Under the pieces are notes generated by a model that did no database searches, was not told the origin of the DNA, and worked only from the letters and a program-made list of their open reading frames with translations. A DNA stretch of 64,000 nucleotides from Acanthaster planci (lineage: Eukaryota; Echinodermata; Asteroidea; Valvatida; Acanthasteridae). Both the position numbers and the translations under genes were made by a program. The stretch is taken from positions 884,710 to 948,709 of the forward strand of contig NW_019091521.1 in the NCBI RefSeq assembly GCF_001949145.1. The letters are read 5' to 3'. Shown piece after piece: positions 1 through 11,700 of the stretch (position 1 is the stretch's first letter; every line of letters starts with the position of its first letter).

Positions 1-1154
1 GGCTTCCAATTCTGAGCAATTTGGATGCAATCGGGTCCGAAAGTGGTACTATTTTAGCAGTTTTGCTAGGGATTCCTTTTTCAAAATAGCTACTTTTCCG
101 GGCAGTGAAATTTCCTTCATTTTAGGGGTGGCCTGCTCTGGCTGAGAATTTCTCAAAATTCATCAGTCAACCCACTAAAAATAGAAAGAAAAATGAAAGA
201 GGACATATCGAACATCGTGTTTCTGTTAAGCCTGAACACCTGTAAGAGTTGTATTTTTAAATATTTGTGAAGTATGGGCATTTATCACTGCTGTCTACGG
301 GAATTTACTTGCTGCGGTGCACCCTGCACATTCTTAGACTGCACATTCTTAGAATGTGTGCACTGAACCAGTGCTCGTTCATGTGCGGAGAAGCGGCAGC
401 GAAAGTGCAGCATTGCCAACTTGGTTTTCCTTTCTCCTCTTATTAAGTTCGCTGGAGGTGATGAATTGATAACACATACACTAATTCCCTCCTAACGGTC
501 CCTCCCCGTTGTCGCAAATAGACGGCCCCAGCAGGGGCAACGGCCTTCCAGTAATGGAACATGACAACACTGCACAACATGAATGGATGTCTGTGCCGGC
601 TTGGAGTGTCAGGGAGCCCGACGCGCCTCGCTGGGCAATTACAGCACTCCGTGGCGACATTCATGCGTTTCTCGGCTGGCAAAGATCAATGAACTCAAAC
701 TTCTACAGAATAGTGCATTTGATATGTAAAGTCCATGAGAAGACGGGCGAGAAATAAACAAGGAGTTCAAGAGCTTAGGGAAAGTTCAGGTACACGTACA
801 AGTCCAAGCACCCTGCTCCATTCAGCTGAGGTATCTTGAAGTCGGGTGTGCGTATCGCCAAGTCGCTTCTTTGTCAGAGTAAAGAGTAGACGAACAACCC
901 CCAAAGCATTTTGTTACTTGTTGAAACTGACCTAGTTTATGCTTTCTTTCATGGAAACATGAATTCATTAATTTAAAATAAAGACCCCACTGAACTGAAA
1001 CAGTCTCATTTGATCCCAGTATATGGGGTGTTGCGATTAAGCAAAAGTAGATACCGTTTTCTTTGAGCTCTGCGAAACCCCAAGGCCGAGCGATTCGGCG
1101 AGTCGACGCTACTTATCGACAATTTCGAGCTGGTAGCCGATCAGCAAAGATTTA
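1..1154. other. Upstream non-coding DNA, nothing recognised
   Basis: No exon, RNA gene or repeat could be supported here. Short open frames overlap on both strands around 443-757, but neither resembles a known family and neither has flanking splice signals that would make a convincing exon. Confidence 0.5.
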
Positions 1155-1352
1155 ACTAGTGGGGGGCACAAGGGGGTACCAGCATCTTATGAGGGGCACC
1201 AGCTTTCAGTGGTGTTTTTTTTTTTTTTTTGAGGGGGCGAGTTTTTGTTATCCATGTTTAATATCCATTCATCCGTTTTTTTCAGTGGGGGCGCCTGGGG
1301 GAGGAGGCACCCGTGCCCCCAGCCCCCCCCCCCCCCCGTGGCTACGCCACTG
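1155..1352 (+). repeat. GC-rich mobile-element remnant, copy 1 (right end kept)
   Basis: This segment aligns with the reverse complement of 37873-38057: both run through ACTAGTGGGG, a 'ccagcatctta' block, a 'ccattcatc' block, a T-run and several 'gggggcac' blocks. This copy ends in GGCTACGCCACTG, the reverse complement of CAGTGGCGTAGC, which looks like the terminal inverted repeat of a DNA transposon. The left terminus is missing. A long C-run (about 1323-1337) sits just inside the end. CAGTGGCGTAGC-type ends are common in invertebrate DNA transposons, some of them hAT-like; the superfamily is not settled here. Confidence 0.6.
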
Positions 1353-2431
1353 TCGCTGAATAGCGCAACTTAGTGATTTGTGCCTTTATGCAAGACGCCC
1401 AAGGTTGAAGTCTTCTCATACATCTACCGAAACACCCTGGACCGTCAAGGGTACAATGAATCACCTATGCAGGCGGCTTTCTCAAACAATAGTCTGCTAT
1501 TACGTTCAGATTTCCCTTGCTATTATATCGTTGTAGGCCTATATCCCGGTACCTTCAGGTTTTACGTCAGGTTTTCTTTCCGGATCGTTTTTACCTTGTA
1601 AAAGAAACGCATTAGTTTTATAGAAAGCGGTTTTTCAGGGACATTTCCCTCCTCCTGTCTTGTGCTTAATTTTTCATCATTCTTTCCTCTTTTCATTAAA
1701 CATTTGGAACTGCTTGTTTGATGATTACAATTCGCCTAGATGTCTCAAAGGTAGAAAAGAAAAAAGGAACAAAAATCTCTATAAAAAGTAAGGGAATTCA
1801 ACTGAATATATTTCAATAATTCATGGAGTCACTTTAGGGTTCATTAGCCCCCTCATTGGTCTAGCTTTCGCCACGCCCTCGTTTTATTAACCGCTACCCC
1901 CTAAAACCGTCGTGACCTAGAAAAGTTTGTTTCCTGTCTGCCAATTTTTCTTCTTTTCTTTGAAGTTGATGAACGAGCGAGAACTCAACTCTTTTTCCGG
2001 GTCAGCGGAGAGAAGTCCAGAAACCAGATGGATGGATCGGCACCACGCTTGACCGCCCGCCCGTTAATCTGACACGGACCCCAAACACTGACAGGCAATT
2101 TACAGCGCTCGCTGTCGTCACACTTCAGCCAGAATTTCTACCACACACTTTCTTTGACATTTTGGTTTCACACGAAGGTACCCCAGCGTAGTGGCAAAAT
2201 CCCGATTCTTTTGATATTGGCTTCGTCAGGGAATGGTTGTGATCGGAATGCAGATCGAGGTAGTCGGACTCAGAACCAAAAATTCTGGGGGGGGGCATTT
2301 TTTCATGTTAACTTTGTAGTCTTTTTGACGGGTTAGGCTAAAGTTGTGAGCATTTTTACATGCTCCTGGAAGGAAGAAATATGAAACAGACTTATTGCCT
2401 TTTTAGCTTTTGCCTTTCTTTTATTTTTTTA

Positions 2432-2495
2432 GAAGCAGCGACAGCAACAAAAACAACAAACAACAGCATCAACAAACAAACAACAACATCATCAT
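2432..2495. repeat. CAA-rich simple repeat
   Basis: Degenerate run of CAA/ACAAC units (caacaaaaacaacaaacaac and similar), ending in a short CAT run. Low-complexity DNA only. Confidence 0.7.
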
Positions 2496-2570
2496 TCCTC
2501 CTTATGGAGGGGGCATGACTCCTCCCCGTCTCCCAACTGGATCCGGAATGGTTGCTACCAATACATATAG

Positions 2571-2828
2571 TTGGCTACCAATACGATGACTAATCCTACC
2601 AAAATTGTAACTCCTTCAACTTGGAACTTATCGACAAAGTTAACCTCGACAAGAGAACCAATAATTTGCTCTTTACGATGCTACCATCGAGTGGCTAACT
2701 GCATATGAAGGCCAGTTTTGGGGTTGAAATGAAACCTGAGAATGTTCTTAACGTGACCACCTTTTGTGTTACCGCTCAGTTGGCTACCAATACGATGACT
2801 AAGCCTACCAAAAATGTAACTCCTTCAA
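2571..2828 (+). repeat. Direct repeat of about 49 bp, two units
   Basis: The segment 2571-2619 (beginning ttggctaccaatacgatgac) recurs almost unchanged at 2780-2828, about 160 bp further on. The few differences lie in the middle (taatcc versus taagcc). A local duplication or two fragments of one element; origin unknown. Confidence 0.75.
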
Positions 2829-5108
2829 TTCTATAGATTTTTTCTCCCCCCCCTCCTGCGCTTCAGATCGTCGTGTAGGTTTACAACATACCATTTCAAA
2901 TGGTCGGGCGTTTCCTGGCAATTCTGAACAATCACTTGAGCGTTGGTGTGTTCCTTTTTACCCTGATGCAATTGATAACATGCCCAATGCCATGATGATA
3001 CATGAATGCTGATTGACTTCACCCGGGCGAACAGATTCCGACTTATTTGCGTTTTGTAGAAGTGTATCAGACACTGGCTCGTTTAACTGGGACGTAAATT
3101 GTATTTAGACGCACGATGAATTTAAATACAATGTAGATTATCACTGAATATTCAGTCTATCAGCGAATACAAAGAACTGGGTTTGTAGTCGGATGGGCTC
3201 GCTATTCAGAAAACAATCAGACAAAATAATTGTCTCGAGCTTGCGGAGAAAATATTTCGTTTCAGTTGCGTCATCAGAAATGAAAATATAAAATAATCAT
3301 CAATAATCATGAATAAAACTTTATGTCAATTGTGAGTACAAACTCACAGTCGATGAATAAATAAATAAAAAAAAAACAATGTTTTCACTTATTTGAATGT
3401 CGAATAAAGAAATCTTTGAATGAACAAATTGGGCAATCTGCGGCGCGCAAAACCTGCGTTTTTAAATTAGCAGAGCTCGTGAGTTGGTCAGTAGTGGAAG
3501 TGTATTAACTGTGTGTCACTCAGACAGGTCATTAAATTGTGAAACGTTTCAAGAAATCGCTTTTTCAAACATAACTCCCAAGATCGATCCAAGAACCTGA
3601 TCGTACTAGGAGTATAAAACCTTCATTCGCGATGAGATGTTTTGTAAAACCAAATATAAATTGCCCCTTTGATTCTCCAAGGCAAAAGAAACACTGTTCA
3701 AGAAATACTTAGTATAGAAGCCAAGGACGAGCGTACTTTACTGTGATAAACGGTCTGCCCTTAAATAAACATTTTCGAGATTCCGCGAACCCATAATCGC
3801 CCGAGTCGAGTATTAATAACAGAGTCTTTAAATACGAGCAGCTTTTTAAAGCATCAATGCGTGTCCTCTTAAACCGATTTTTTTTTGTTTTTGTTTCTAA
3901 TTCCGGTGAGCTGAAGAATGTGTTTCTTCAACTGCCGTCTAAGTGGAGCTGTGCCAGCTTCGAGCACCTTCGCGAAGACGGCCCAAGCAATAAGCAAGTC
4001 ATGACGATAACATCATTCGACAACATTACGTTCGATCGGCTGCGTCGACTGGGCATAATTCGGCCGCCTCGCAAAGTTCATGTACACGAAACACAAAGCG
4101 CAATAAATTTTGTCGACACTCCCAATACGTTACAGGTGCAGGACGGCGAACAAGCAATAAATCCCATGCGCACGCCGTAGGGGAGAAGCGAACCATGCAG
4201 TCGATCATTATAATTATTTCTTTGTTCTGAATGTTTCTGAAATAGCTGGCTATCAACTCATAGGCAGATCACAGTCTATAATAAATGCATTTTTGCATGG
4301 AATTAAATGTCAAAGAAGAAATAACCCTCGAAATAATTTGGTCAGGAGTAACTATGATGAGCCAATACAAGAGGGAAGTTCCAAAAGTTATGGGCCCATC
4401 GACCTTCAGGGACATGATTCAAAACTTTTTCAGAGGTTTTATAGTTGGAATGGGAACAACTTAGATCATATTCAAAATCAACAGAGACAAAGTCAAACCA
4501 AACGTGTGCTACAGCCAGATAATTAATTAACTCAGTATTTACTAACCTGACAATAACTTCAGTTTGACCGGTTTGATCTCCCATGGGCATGTTACTATTG
4601 AAACCATGAAAAGGCCAAAAAAGGTCCATGGTTTGGGAAGTTATCATCGGTTGTCATTTTCTGTTCGATAGTGCCCACTCATTTGTTCTTTAGCCGAGAA
4701 GTGTGTTTCAGTTTTTATCTCCCTACTGAGCTTCATCATTTGACGAAGACAAAGTTGATGGGAAATTTTGAGCTCAAACTAACCAAACCGCTTTGGCGCC
4801 ATTCTTAAATTGTAGGAGAGATGCATTACACAGAGAGACCTACGACAAGGGATTTTATTGAGTTAAAAACAGATATTTAAACAAATTATTTCATAGACCA
4901 GATTACGTTGGAACTGAGGTGTGCAGAACGAGCTTTGAGTTTTCTCCAGATCATTTGTGGACTGAAGACAGACATCTTACAAAGCGAAATTTAGTTTTCA
5001 CACTTTGCACATGCGCACTGGGGCTCTCTGTAAGGCTCACCGCGTCTTTGGTTAGGTTTTTGTCGCGGATAGCTGATGTGTGTACGAGTTGCGAACTGCA
5101 TGCGTGTG

Positions 5109-5115
5109 TATATAA
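5109..5115 (+). promoter_or_regulatory. Possible TATA box of the peptidase gene
   Basis: TATATAA lies about 430 bp upstream of the start codon, in a locally GC-richer stretch. If used, it implies a 5' leader of roughly 400 nt. This rests on the motif alone; an upstream non-coding exon cannot be excluded. Confidence 0.25.
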
Positions 5116-5542
5116 CATGCCGCTCCGTAAGTTGCTTGATCAGCGCTCACCGGCACTGGCATGCCGACTCCTGACCACAGCACTGTCTGAAAAGAGCCGA
5201 AACCACGACGTAACCGAGCCCAGCCCCCCTTGGGAAAAAGCAAAATACTCAGGGCAGTAAAACGTCTTCTGCTGTCCCTCTCACCAACAGTCTTGCGCAC
5301 GAGTCGGCGCCGTCCTTAGATCCGCACAAGTACAGCTGTAACAACGTTCCACATACAGCTCGGCAGTGCTGTCTGCTTGAGCCCAGACGCGAGGCGGTCT
5401 CGGGACGCGCTGTTCGTCATTGCATGTCTTCGTCTTCAGATGAGGCTCATTGAAATCTTCAGGACAGAAATCAGGTGAAATTAGCAAAAGAGAGAGAGAG
5501 AAAGATAGAGAGGTAGGAAAAAACCGGCAGAACGGGAAGGAA

Positions 5543-5774
5543 ATGAACTCCGAGAAGAACGGGAAAAACCTGGAGTATCTGTCCATGGAGGAATCCCAGG
5601 AGGTGATGGTGAAGGGGAATGCGTACGAGAAGGGACGGGGCAAAAAACCGCCCAGCAAAAGCAGAGCCGGCTGGCTCCGGAGGCGAACCACGCTGGAGAA
5701 ATCCCTCATCTTGCTCCTACTCATCCTCAGCCTGGTCTGCGTCGTCTTACTCATCGGCCTGATCGTTACGGCAG
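5543..5774 (+). CDS. Peptidase exon 1: cytoplasmic tail and membrane anchor
   Basis: Encodes residues 1-77 and one base of codon 78. The tail is rich in Lys/Arg just before the membrane ([11 protein letters not shown]), which fits a type II signal-anchor by the positive-inside rule; residues 55-76 are almost all Leu/Ile/Val. Purine at -3 of the ATG. Donor is GCAG|GTAAGA, phase 1. A TTG-initiated extension to 5450 is open, but there is no ATG in it. Confidence 0.93.
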
Positions 5775-8700
5775 GTAAGACCTCGGCTTTTATCTCTTTC
5801 AGGCCCCTTTTTTATCAACCGAGTTTAGCCCACGCTTCGACAAACCGCCTACAACTTGCCTCTGTCTCCTGAAGGTACTCGAAAAAGAAATCACCCATCC
5901 CACGCAGGCTGATGCCTAGCATGTAATTAAAGAAAAGTTGCCCCTGTAACGTGCATTGTAGAAATGACTGATTCACTGAATACGTTGATGGAATTCGACC
6001 ACAGTGTATGATCGCAGTTTGTAGTTGTTTGGATACCGACCCGAGTACAGCACATTATATCCTCACTTTTTTTTCGAATTTGCATGTGAACAAGGCCGAA
6101 GTCCATAGGCTTCGATCAGCATACTTCAACCCAGAACTATTGAGTCCAAGTCAGGAAAGAATGTTGAGACCCTTTAAAATGATGATGTTTGTCGGGCAAA
6201 CAACTTTGTACATGCCGGCATTTAAAGGGCACTTGGTTGCCTACGCTAGCAGTGTTTTCTCACTCATTCAACGCACGCTCTCTTCCTGCTCGTTTAGTGA
6301 GTGGTTTGACAATAACACGGCGTATGTACAGCATATCTAATGCATTGGTCACAGTGTCCCTGTAAACACTTCTGCCGAATTCAACCGTTTCTCGAAACCC
6401 ATGTTTTGGCCAAGCAATACGCATAAAAAGGGGGATCTGCAGCAATCAAATAGAATGACCAAATTACGAAAGATGCACAAGTTTTTAAATCTTTTACGTA
6501 CCGTTTGACACACGTAGAAACTTGAACCAAACGAACGCCATGAAGGAAACAGGTTTATTGTTAACTTATAAACATTCAAAGAGGCTTTTATCCTAGATAA
6601 TTTTTCGCACGACAACCACATTTTTAATTCTACAAAATTTCTAACACAGTTTCTGCTCTATGTATGCTTCCTCCGTGTGCTCCTTCAGTACGCCTGCAGT
6701 TTGGAACATGTACTGGACTATAGTTCGGAGAGATTTGTCTAACAAGAGAGAAATGTGAACATTGTCCTGGGGGCAATGATGTAGTGCAGATGTGCTCGGT
6801 ACTTTGATGTCATTCCGACCAGTGTACTCTCAAGTACATATTCTCAGCGGAACTGAAGTCAGCAAGCAATCAGAGGCGTTCATAAATTCATTTCATGCAC
6901 GTTCGAGCCACGTAGCGGCTCGAAGGGGGAGGTCTCGGCGGAAGGAACAGCTTATGGCCTAAGTATAACTCGGTCAAAGTGGCTCCGGTGGGTGGGAGTT
7001 CTCCCCCCCCCCACCCCGGCTGGCCCAGGGCTCGACTAGGACTCTGTGGCTAAGTTCGAAATGCCGTGGAGTCCTCAACAGGCGAAACTGCCGTCATGCC
7101 TGCTCTCTTGGCTGAGAATTCCCTAGTTGCGCTCACTTGAACTTTTCCTTTTTGTCAAATCAAAGTGCGTTTCGCCATGATGGCACATGTACAGTGCTTG
7201 TCACAGGAACAACAGACATAATGAGCCTTTTGCGAATTAACTTTGACCCAGATCTGGTACATTGAGTGCTTTAAATTTACGTGAACATAACTTGAATTCT
7301 TCCTACTAAAACCATTGTTGCTATACCTCGTGGTTCGGGGCAAGCTTTTGCTTAGTTACATAGGCGACGCCTTACAACAATAAATTGTTCTCAATAGATA
7401 AGAAGGGCACAAAGGAACCAGTCCATTCAGAGATGGTGGTCGCTATGCAAAAGCTTGCCCCGAATTACAAGGTATAGCAACAGTGTCTTTAGTCTGGGGA
7501 ATTTAAATCGTAATGTTTTGTGGAATCAGATAACCCAGTGCACCAGATTTTATTCAAATTTAACTCGCAAATGGCACATTTTCCTACGGCGACGTACAGC
7601 TGCAATAAGATACCTATAGGTATTAGTTTGCCAAGTAGTGACATTTTGGCAATGCTGTGCGAATTATTAAGTTATTACTGATTACCATGTAGAGGGCAGC
7701 ACTGTGTCCATAAATTAAGGAGTTTTTCAGATTAATTTACGGGCCATTTTACATCATTCTGTTGTTGATCATTGTTGATCAAATTGTCACTATTAATACG
7801 ATCTTCATAAACAATTTCAACCGTTTAGCCAGAGTATCGAACAAGACAAAAATACAAAACGAGCATTTCTTTTTAAACTCAGAACAGTGGGACAGAAAAA
7901 ATTCCCTGAAAAATTTTTTCACAATCTACAAAGACTTCATAAAAATGATTTTTGTGATTTCCTTGATGTTTTGTGAGTGCATAGACTAATTCAGCAACAA
8001 AAATGAGATACCAGTCATACGGGCGGTTTGCACAACGCTCGCAGACAGGTGGTATGCTTGCGTTCAGCCAGTAGGCTTTTGAGACTCTCACGCATGCGTA
8101 AAGTTTGAACACGAACGCGTGATTATGATGTTACCACGGCAATGGCATTGCCTCGGAATACGAGCTGGACGGATCAGTGAAATTTTGCCATAATTTGAAC
8201 ACATGTGGATGAAAAGAAAATTATCCTAACGCCCTCATGAACAAGGACCTTCGACATTTGGCATTCTGTCACAGAAAGTATCAGTGAAGTCTAAGGCTTG
8301 GTTCCCAACCTGGATTTGAGTTTTCGCATAAACTGCAACACCCAAGATCGGACTTGTGTAAGCCTATCGTTTACGAAAAGGAACGACTGGTTTTACCTTC
8401 AAAAGGGATCCGATCGTTGGAAATATTCAGCAAATACACTGAAACCTTTGTCCAGTTTAGTGTACACTGTTGTGCTCATACACCAAGCTCACGCTGATTG
8501 ACGTCATGCAATCTTTAAAGGTGATCCCAGCATCCTCGTTCCAAGCCATGTTGTGTGCAGTGCGTTCATGTTCAGGGTATTGGCACCAATGAAGTTGCTG
8601 ACGTGAATATCAATTATTGAGAAATCTCAGAAAGCTTTTGCATAGATACATACTTGATGAAAGTCTGGCTAATTTTTGCCCACACCTGAGCCTTTCTTCA

Positions 8701-11700
8701 AAAGAGCAACATCGTATAGTAGGCGGATTCTAGTACTTTATCTGCAAATTGTAGTGTATGAAACTTTATACCACGCACAATTTCTAAAATTTTACGTTTT
8801 GTTGTTGTCATCTACAACGTGAGCAGAAGCTCCATAAAGTTAACACCAACAACTTCGCATAAAATGTAATACAATTTAGAGACAGTGTAATGGAAGATAA
8901 CTTTCAGGTTCGTAAGCTTAAAAGTGCCATACGATTACCATCCAAATATCATTAATTTCTAACAACAATCGGAGAGGTCTAATGTATCGGTCATGTATTT
9001 CATATTTACCAGTTAATGCTGAGTATGATTAAATCAAACCCAGATTAGGGCTGATTTATTGAACCAATTACACTCCGTAGCTCGACTGAAAGAAATATCT
9101 GCCCGTGTGGCCAGCAATTTTCGTAACCAAACTGTTTGACATGGTCGGCCGTCCAAGCGCTGTGACACCCACAGTTTGAATATGGCACGCGGAGTTTGTG
9201 GTAAGCCCAAAGTGTTATCAAAACAAATGGCCTCTGATTGATCAGGTGCGAGTAACAAGTAATCATAAATTGTGTATAGTGGGCTCCGCGGCACAACACT
9301 GGGCCGACCCCGGCCACGGGTAGAAAAATTAACGGACGTTTTCGGTGCGTGCAGAAGTGGTCTGGGGCAAATCCGGTGTCATGTGAAATCCGCACTCCCC
9401 AGAAATCCTGGCTCTAGTTTTTTTTTTTCTCTCTCTCTCTTATATGGACTCTGGGCCTCGCACGCGTTCATGAAGTCATGAGCACTACGAGTCATATGGG
9501 TGCGTTTTCATAGTCTAAATTTTACGCTTCACTGAAGCGTATGGGGCTATACCGACTTTATACTCATAGCCAAAACATCAGCCCCGCCCCGACATCCTGT
9601 CCCTCTGGAATCAAGATTTCGTCTAGACGATGTAAGAGGCCAAACGACATTTTTATGGCTTAGGAAACAAACAACTTGAAAGTGACAAATTGTACCAAAT
9701 ATCAAAGGTCTTCCACGTGCAAACCTTGGTTCTTTTCCGAAGTTGCTGTACAGGGGACACGACATTTTCTTTACTTATAACTTGCATAATTACTTGATAA
9801 TGATTTTTTTCAACGTTGATAGCTCTTTTGAGTGGAAGTATTAAGGTATCAAAATGCCCATTCTAAAGAGAAGATATTATGAAAGAATTAACATATTTGG
9901 TTAGGAGGCACACCTTAATTAAAATCTCATCCCAAGACAAACGTTTTAGCGAGAGTTATTGCTAATACGCCCATAGGGTCATTATCTTTCGCTGGCTCTG
10001 TAGTATTTCCTTGTAACCCAGCAAAACATGTCACAACTTGTATGAGCCGTTCTTCTCTGCATTAAGTAAGCACGTGCTGAAGTGGACGTGTTTCATTGGC
10101 TGTATCCTGTCATGTGAACTTGAATAATTCACAACACTGGTATAATCAGTTTTGCAAGACTCGTACGGGTCTTTTCAGCTCGGTGGTATTAGGGCCTATA
10201 CGAAACGGCGAGAGGCCCTGGTGAGGGAGGTTTTTGGGTTTGAAAGGGTCATCTTCTTATGTCAGGCGATTTATATCAGCATGAAATAGGTCCTTGACCT
10301 CAAGATTACAATAAAGACACCCTTGTTTAGCATTCCTATTTTTTAAAAATCATTGTTGACTTTCGTTTGACCAGTGGCAGTATAACAATGTCATAATAAC
10401 AGTTTAGAAAGCAAATATTCCTGAGAAGTTTACTGAGCAGTTCACATCATAAGATTACGCTTTGTTATCATTTAAAGTCTTGTTTAATTTCCACAAGAAA
10501 ATGTTTATTTCATGAGCCTGTAAACTTCGTTGTTCGTTCATGCTGTTTGTCCTGCACTGCAGTGCACTGAGTGTATATACACTCAAAGTGCGAGAGTGAC
10601 ATTAGATCGGTCGAACCACCCCTATGAAAAGACAAATAGCTCCGGGATATAAAGCTGAGACAAAGAGGCTACCGTTATTGCTCTGCACTGTGCATCGCTG
10701 CTCCACAATTGCACACTTTGGCAACCCCTTTGCCAGGAGGAAACCCAGCACAGCGATGTTTGGCGAGACGAGATGCGCTCCAGCCACGGGCACCCGCGGT
10801 TTGCGAGGAGCCCCTCGTTGCGGCAAACCACCAGGCATGTCGCGTTGATGAAGGAGATATCACGGGCTTGTAAGATAGGACAAACCGCGGGCGAGCAGCT
10901 GGGTCGACACTTAAAGAGCACCTCTAAGGAAAACATGTTTTCTCTGATTTTATCTGTTCAAATTAACATGGAAGCACCTAAATCAAACGCAGTGTCATTT
11001 GTCTTCAGAGCTCAACTGTAACAAGCTAAAAAAGGGCTCTGTTCATGCCAAGATGCCAATTCTGAATGTAGATTGCGTCATTAAGGGAAAACGAGGGGAA
11101 CCCTCGCCCTGTGTTCGTAGTGGATAAACCTTGCGTATACCAAACAATGCATGTAGCCATTGTTTGGCAAGCACAAGGTTTATCCACAACAAACACAGGG
11201 CGAGGGTTCTCCTCGTTTTCTGTTTTCTCCTAATGACGCAATTTACATTCAGAATTAGCATCTTGGCATAAACGAAAAAATAATCCGTTTTAGCTTGTTA
11301 TAGTTGAGCTCTGGAGACAAATGATTTGGAGGCTTCCATATTTAGTTGAACAGATAAAATCAGAGCAAGCATGTTTCCTTAGAGGTGCTCTTTAAACGCC
11401 GTTCCGTATGAGAGCGGGGCCCTTTAGATGAGCAGTCTTAGATAATATGAAATGAAACGTTCCTTTGCATCTAGCGATCGATATCAGCCGTTGTAATACT
11501 TTATTAGATCTTCTTGTCTCTTGGAGTCAAAAGCCTTACAGTGACCTTTTAGAGAGAGGATAATGTATGTTTGTGAAAAAAAGTTTCCTAAGCCAATAAC
11601 CACGCTCGAGCATAGAGAACGCCGTGCCTCGGGAAACCTATACAAACATGTATTGTCCTGTACCACTCGAGACAGCAAAGTCAATTACATCGAATTAAGT

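Larger units (their letters stand above)
1353..5108. other. Intergenic region upstream of the peptidase gene
   Basis: Mostly AT-rich, with two local repeats listed separately. A 107-codon open frame at 3857-4180 has a fairly coding-like composition in its second half, but it overlaps an open frame on the other strand and matches no family I recognise. No gene is called. Confidence 0.45.

Noticed and set aside
3857-4180. 107-codon + strand open frame upstream of the gene
   Set aside because: No family resemblance, overlaps a minus-strand frame, and no clear promoter or splice context.
5450-5542. N-terminal extension of the peptidase by 31 residues
   Set aside because: It would need a TTG start. 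The first ATG after the in-frame TGA at 5441 is at 5543, with a purine at -3.
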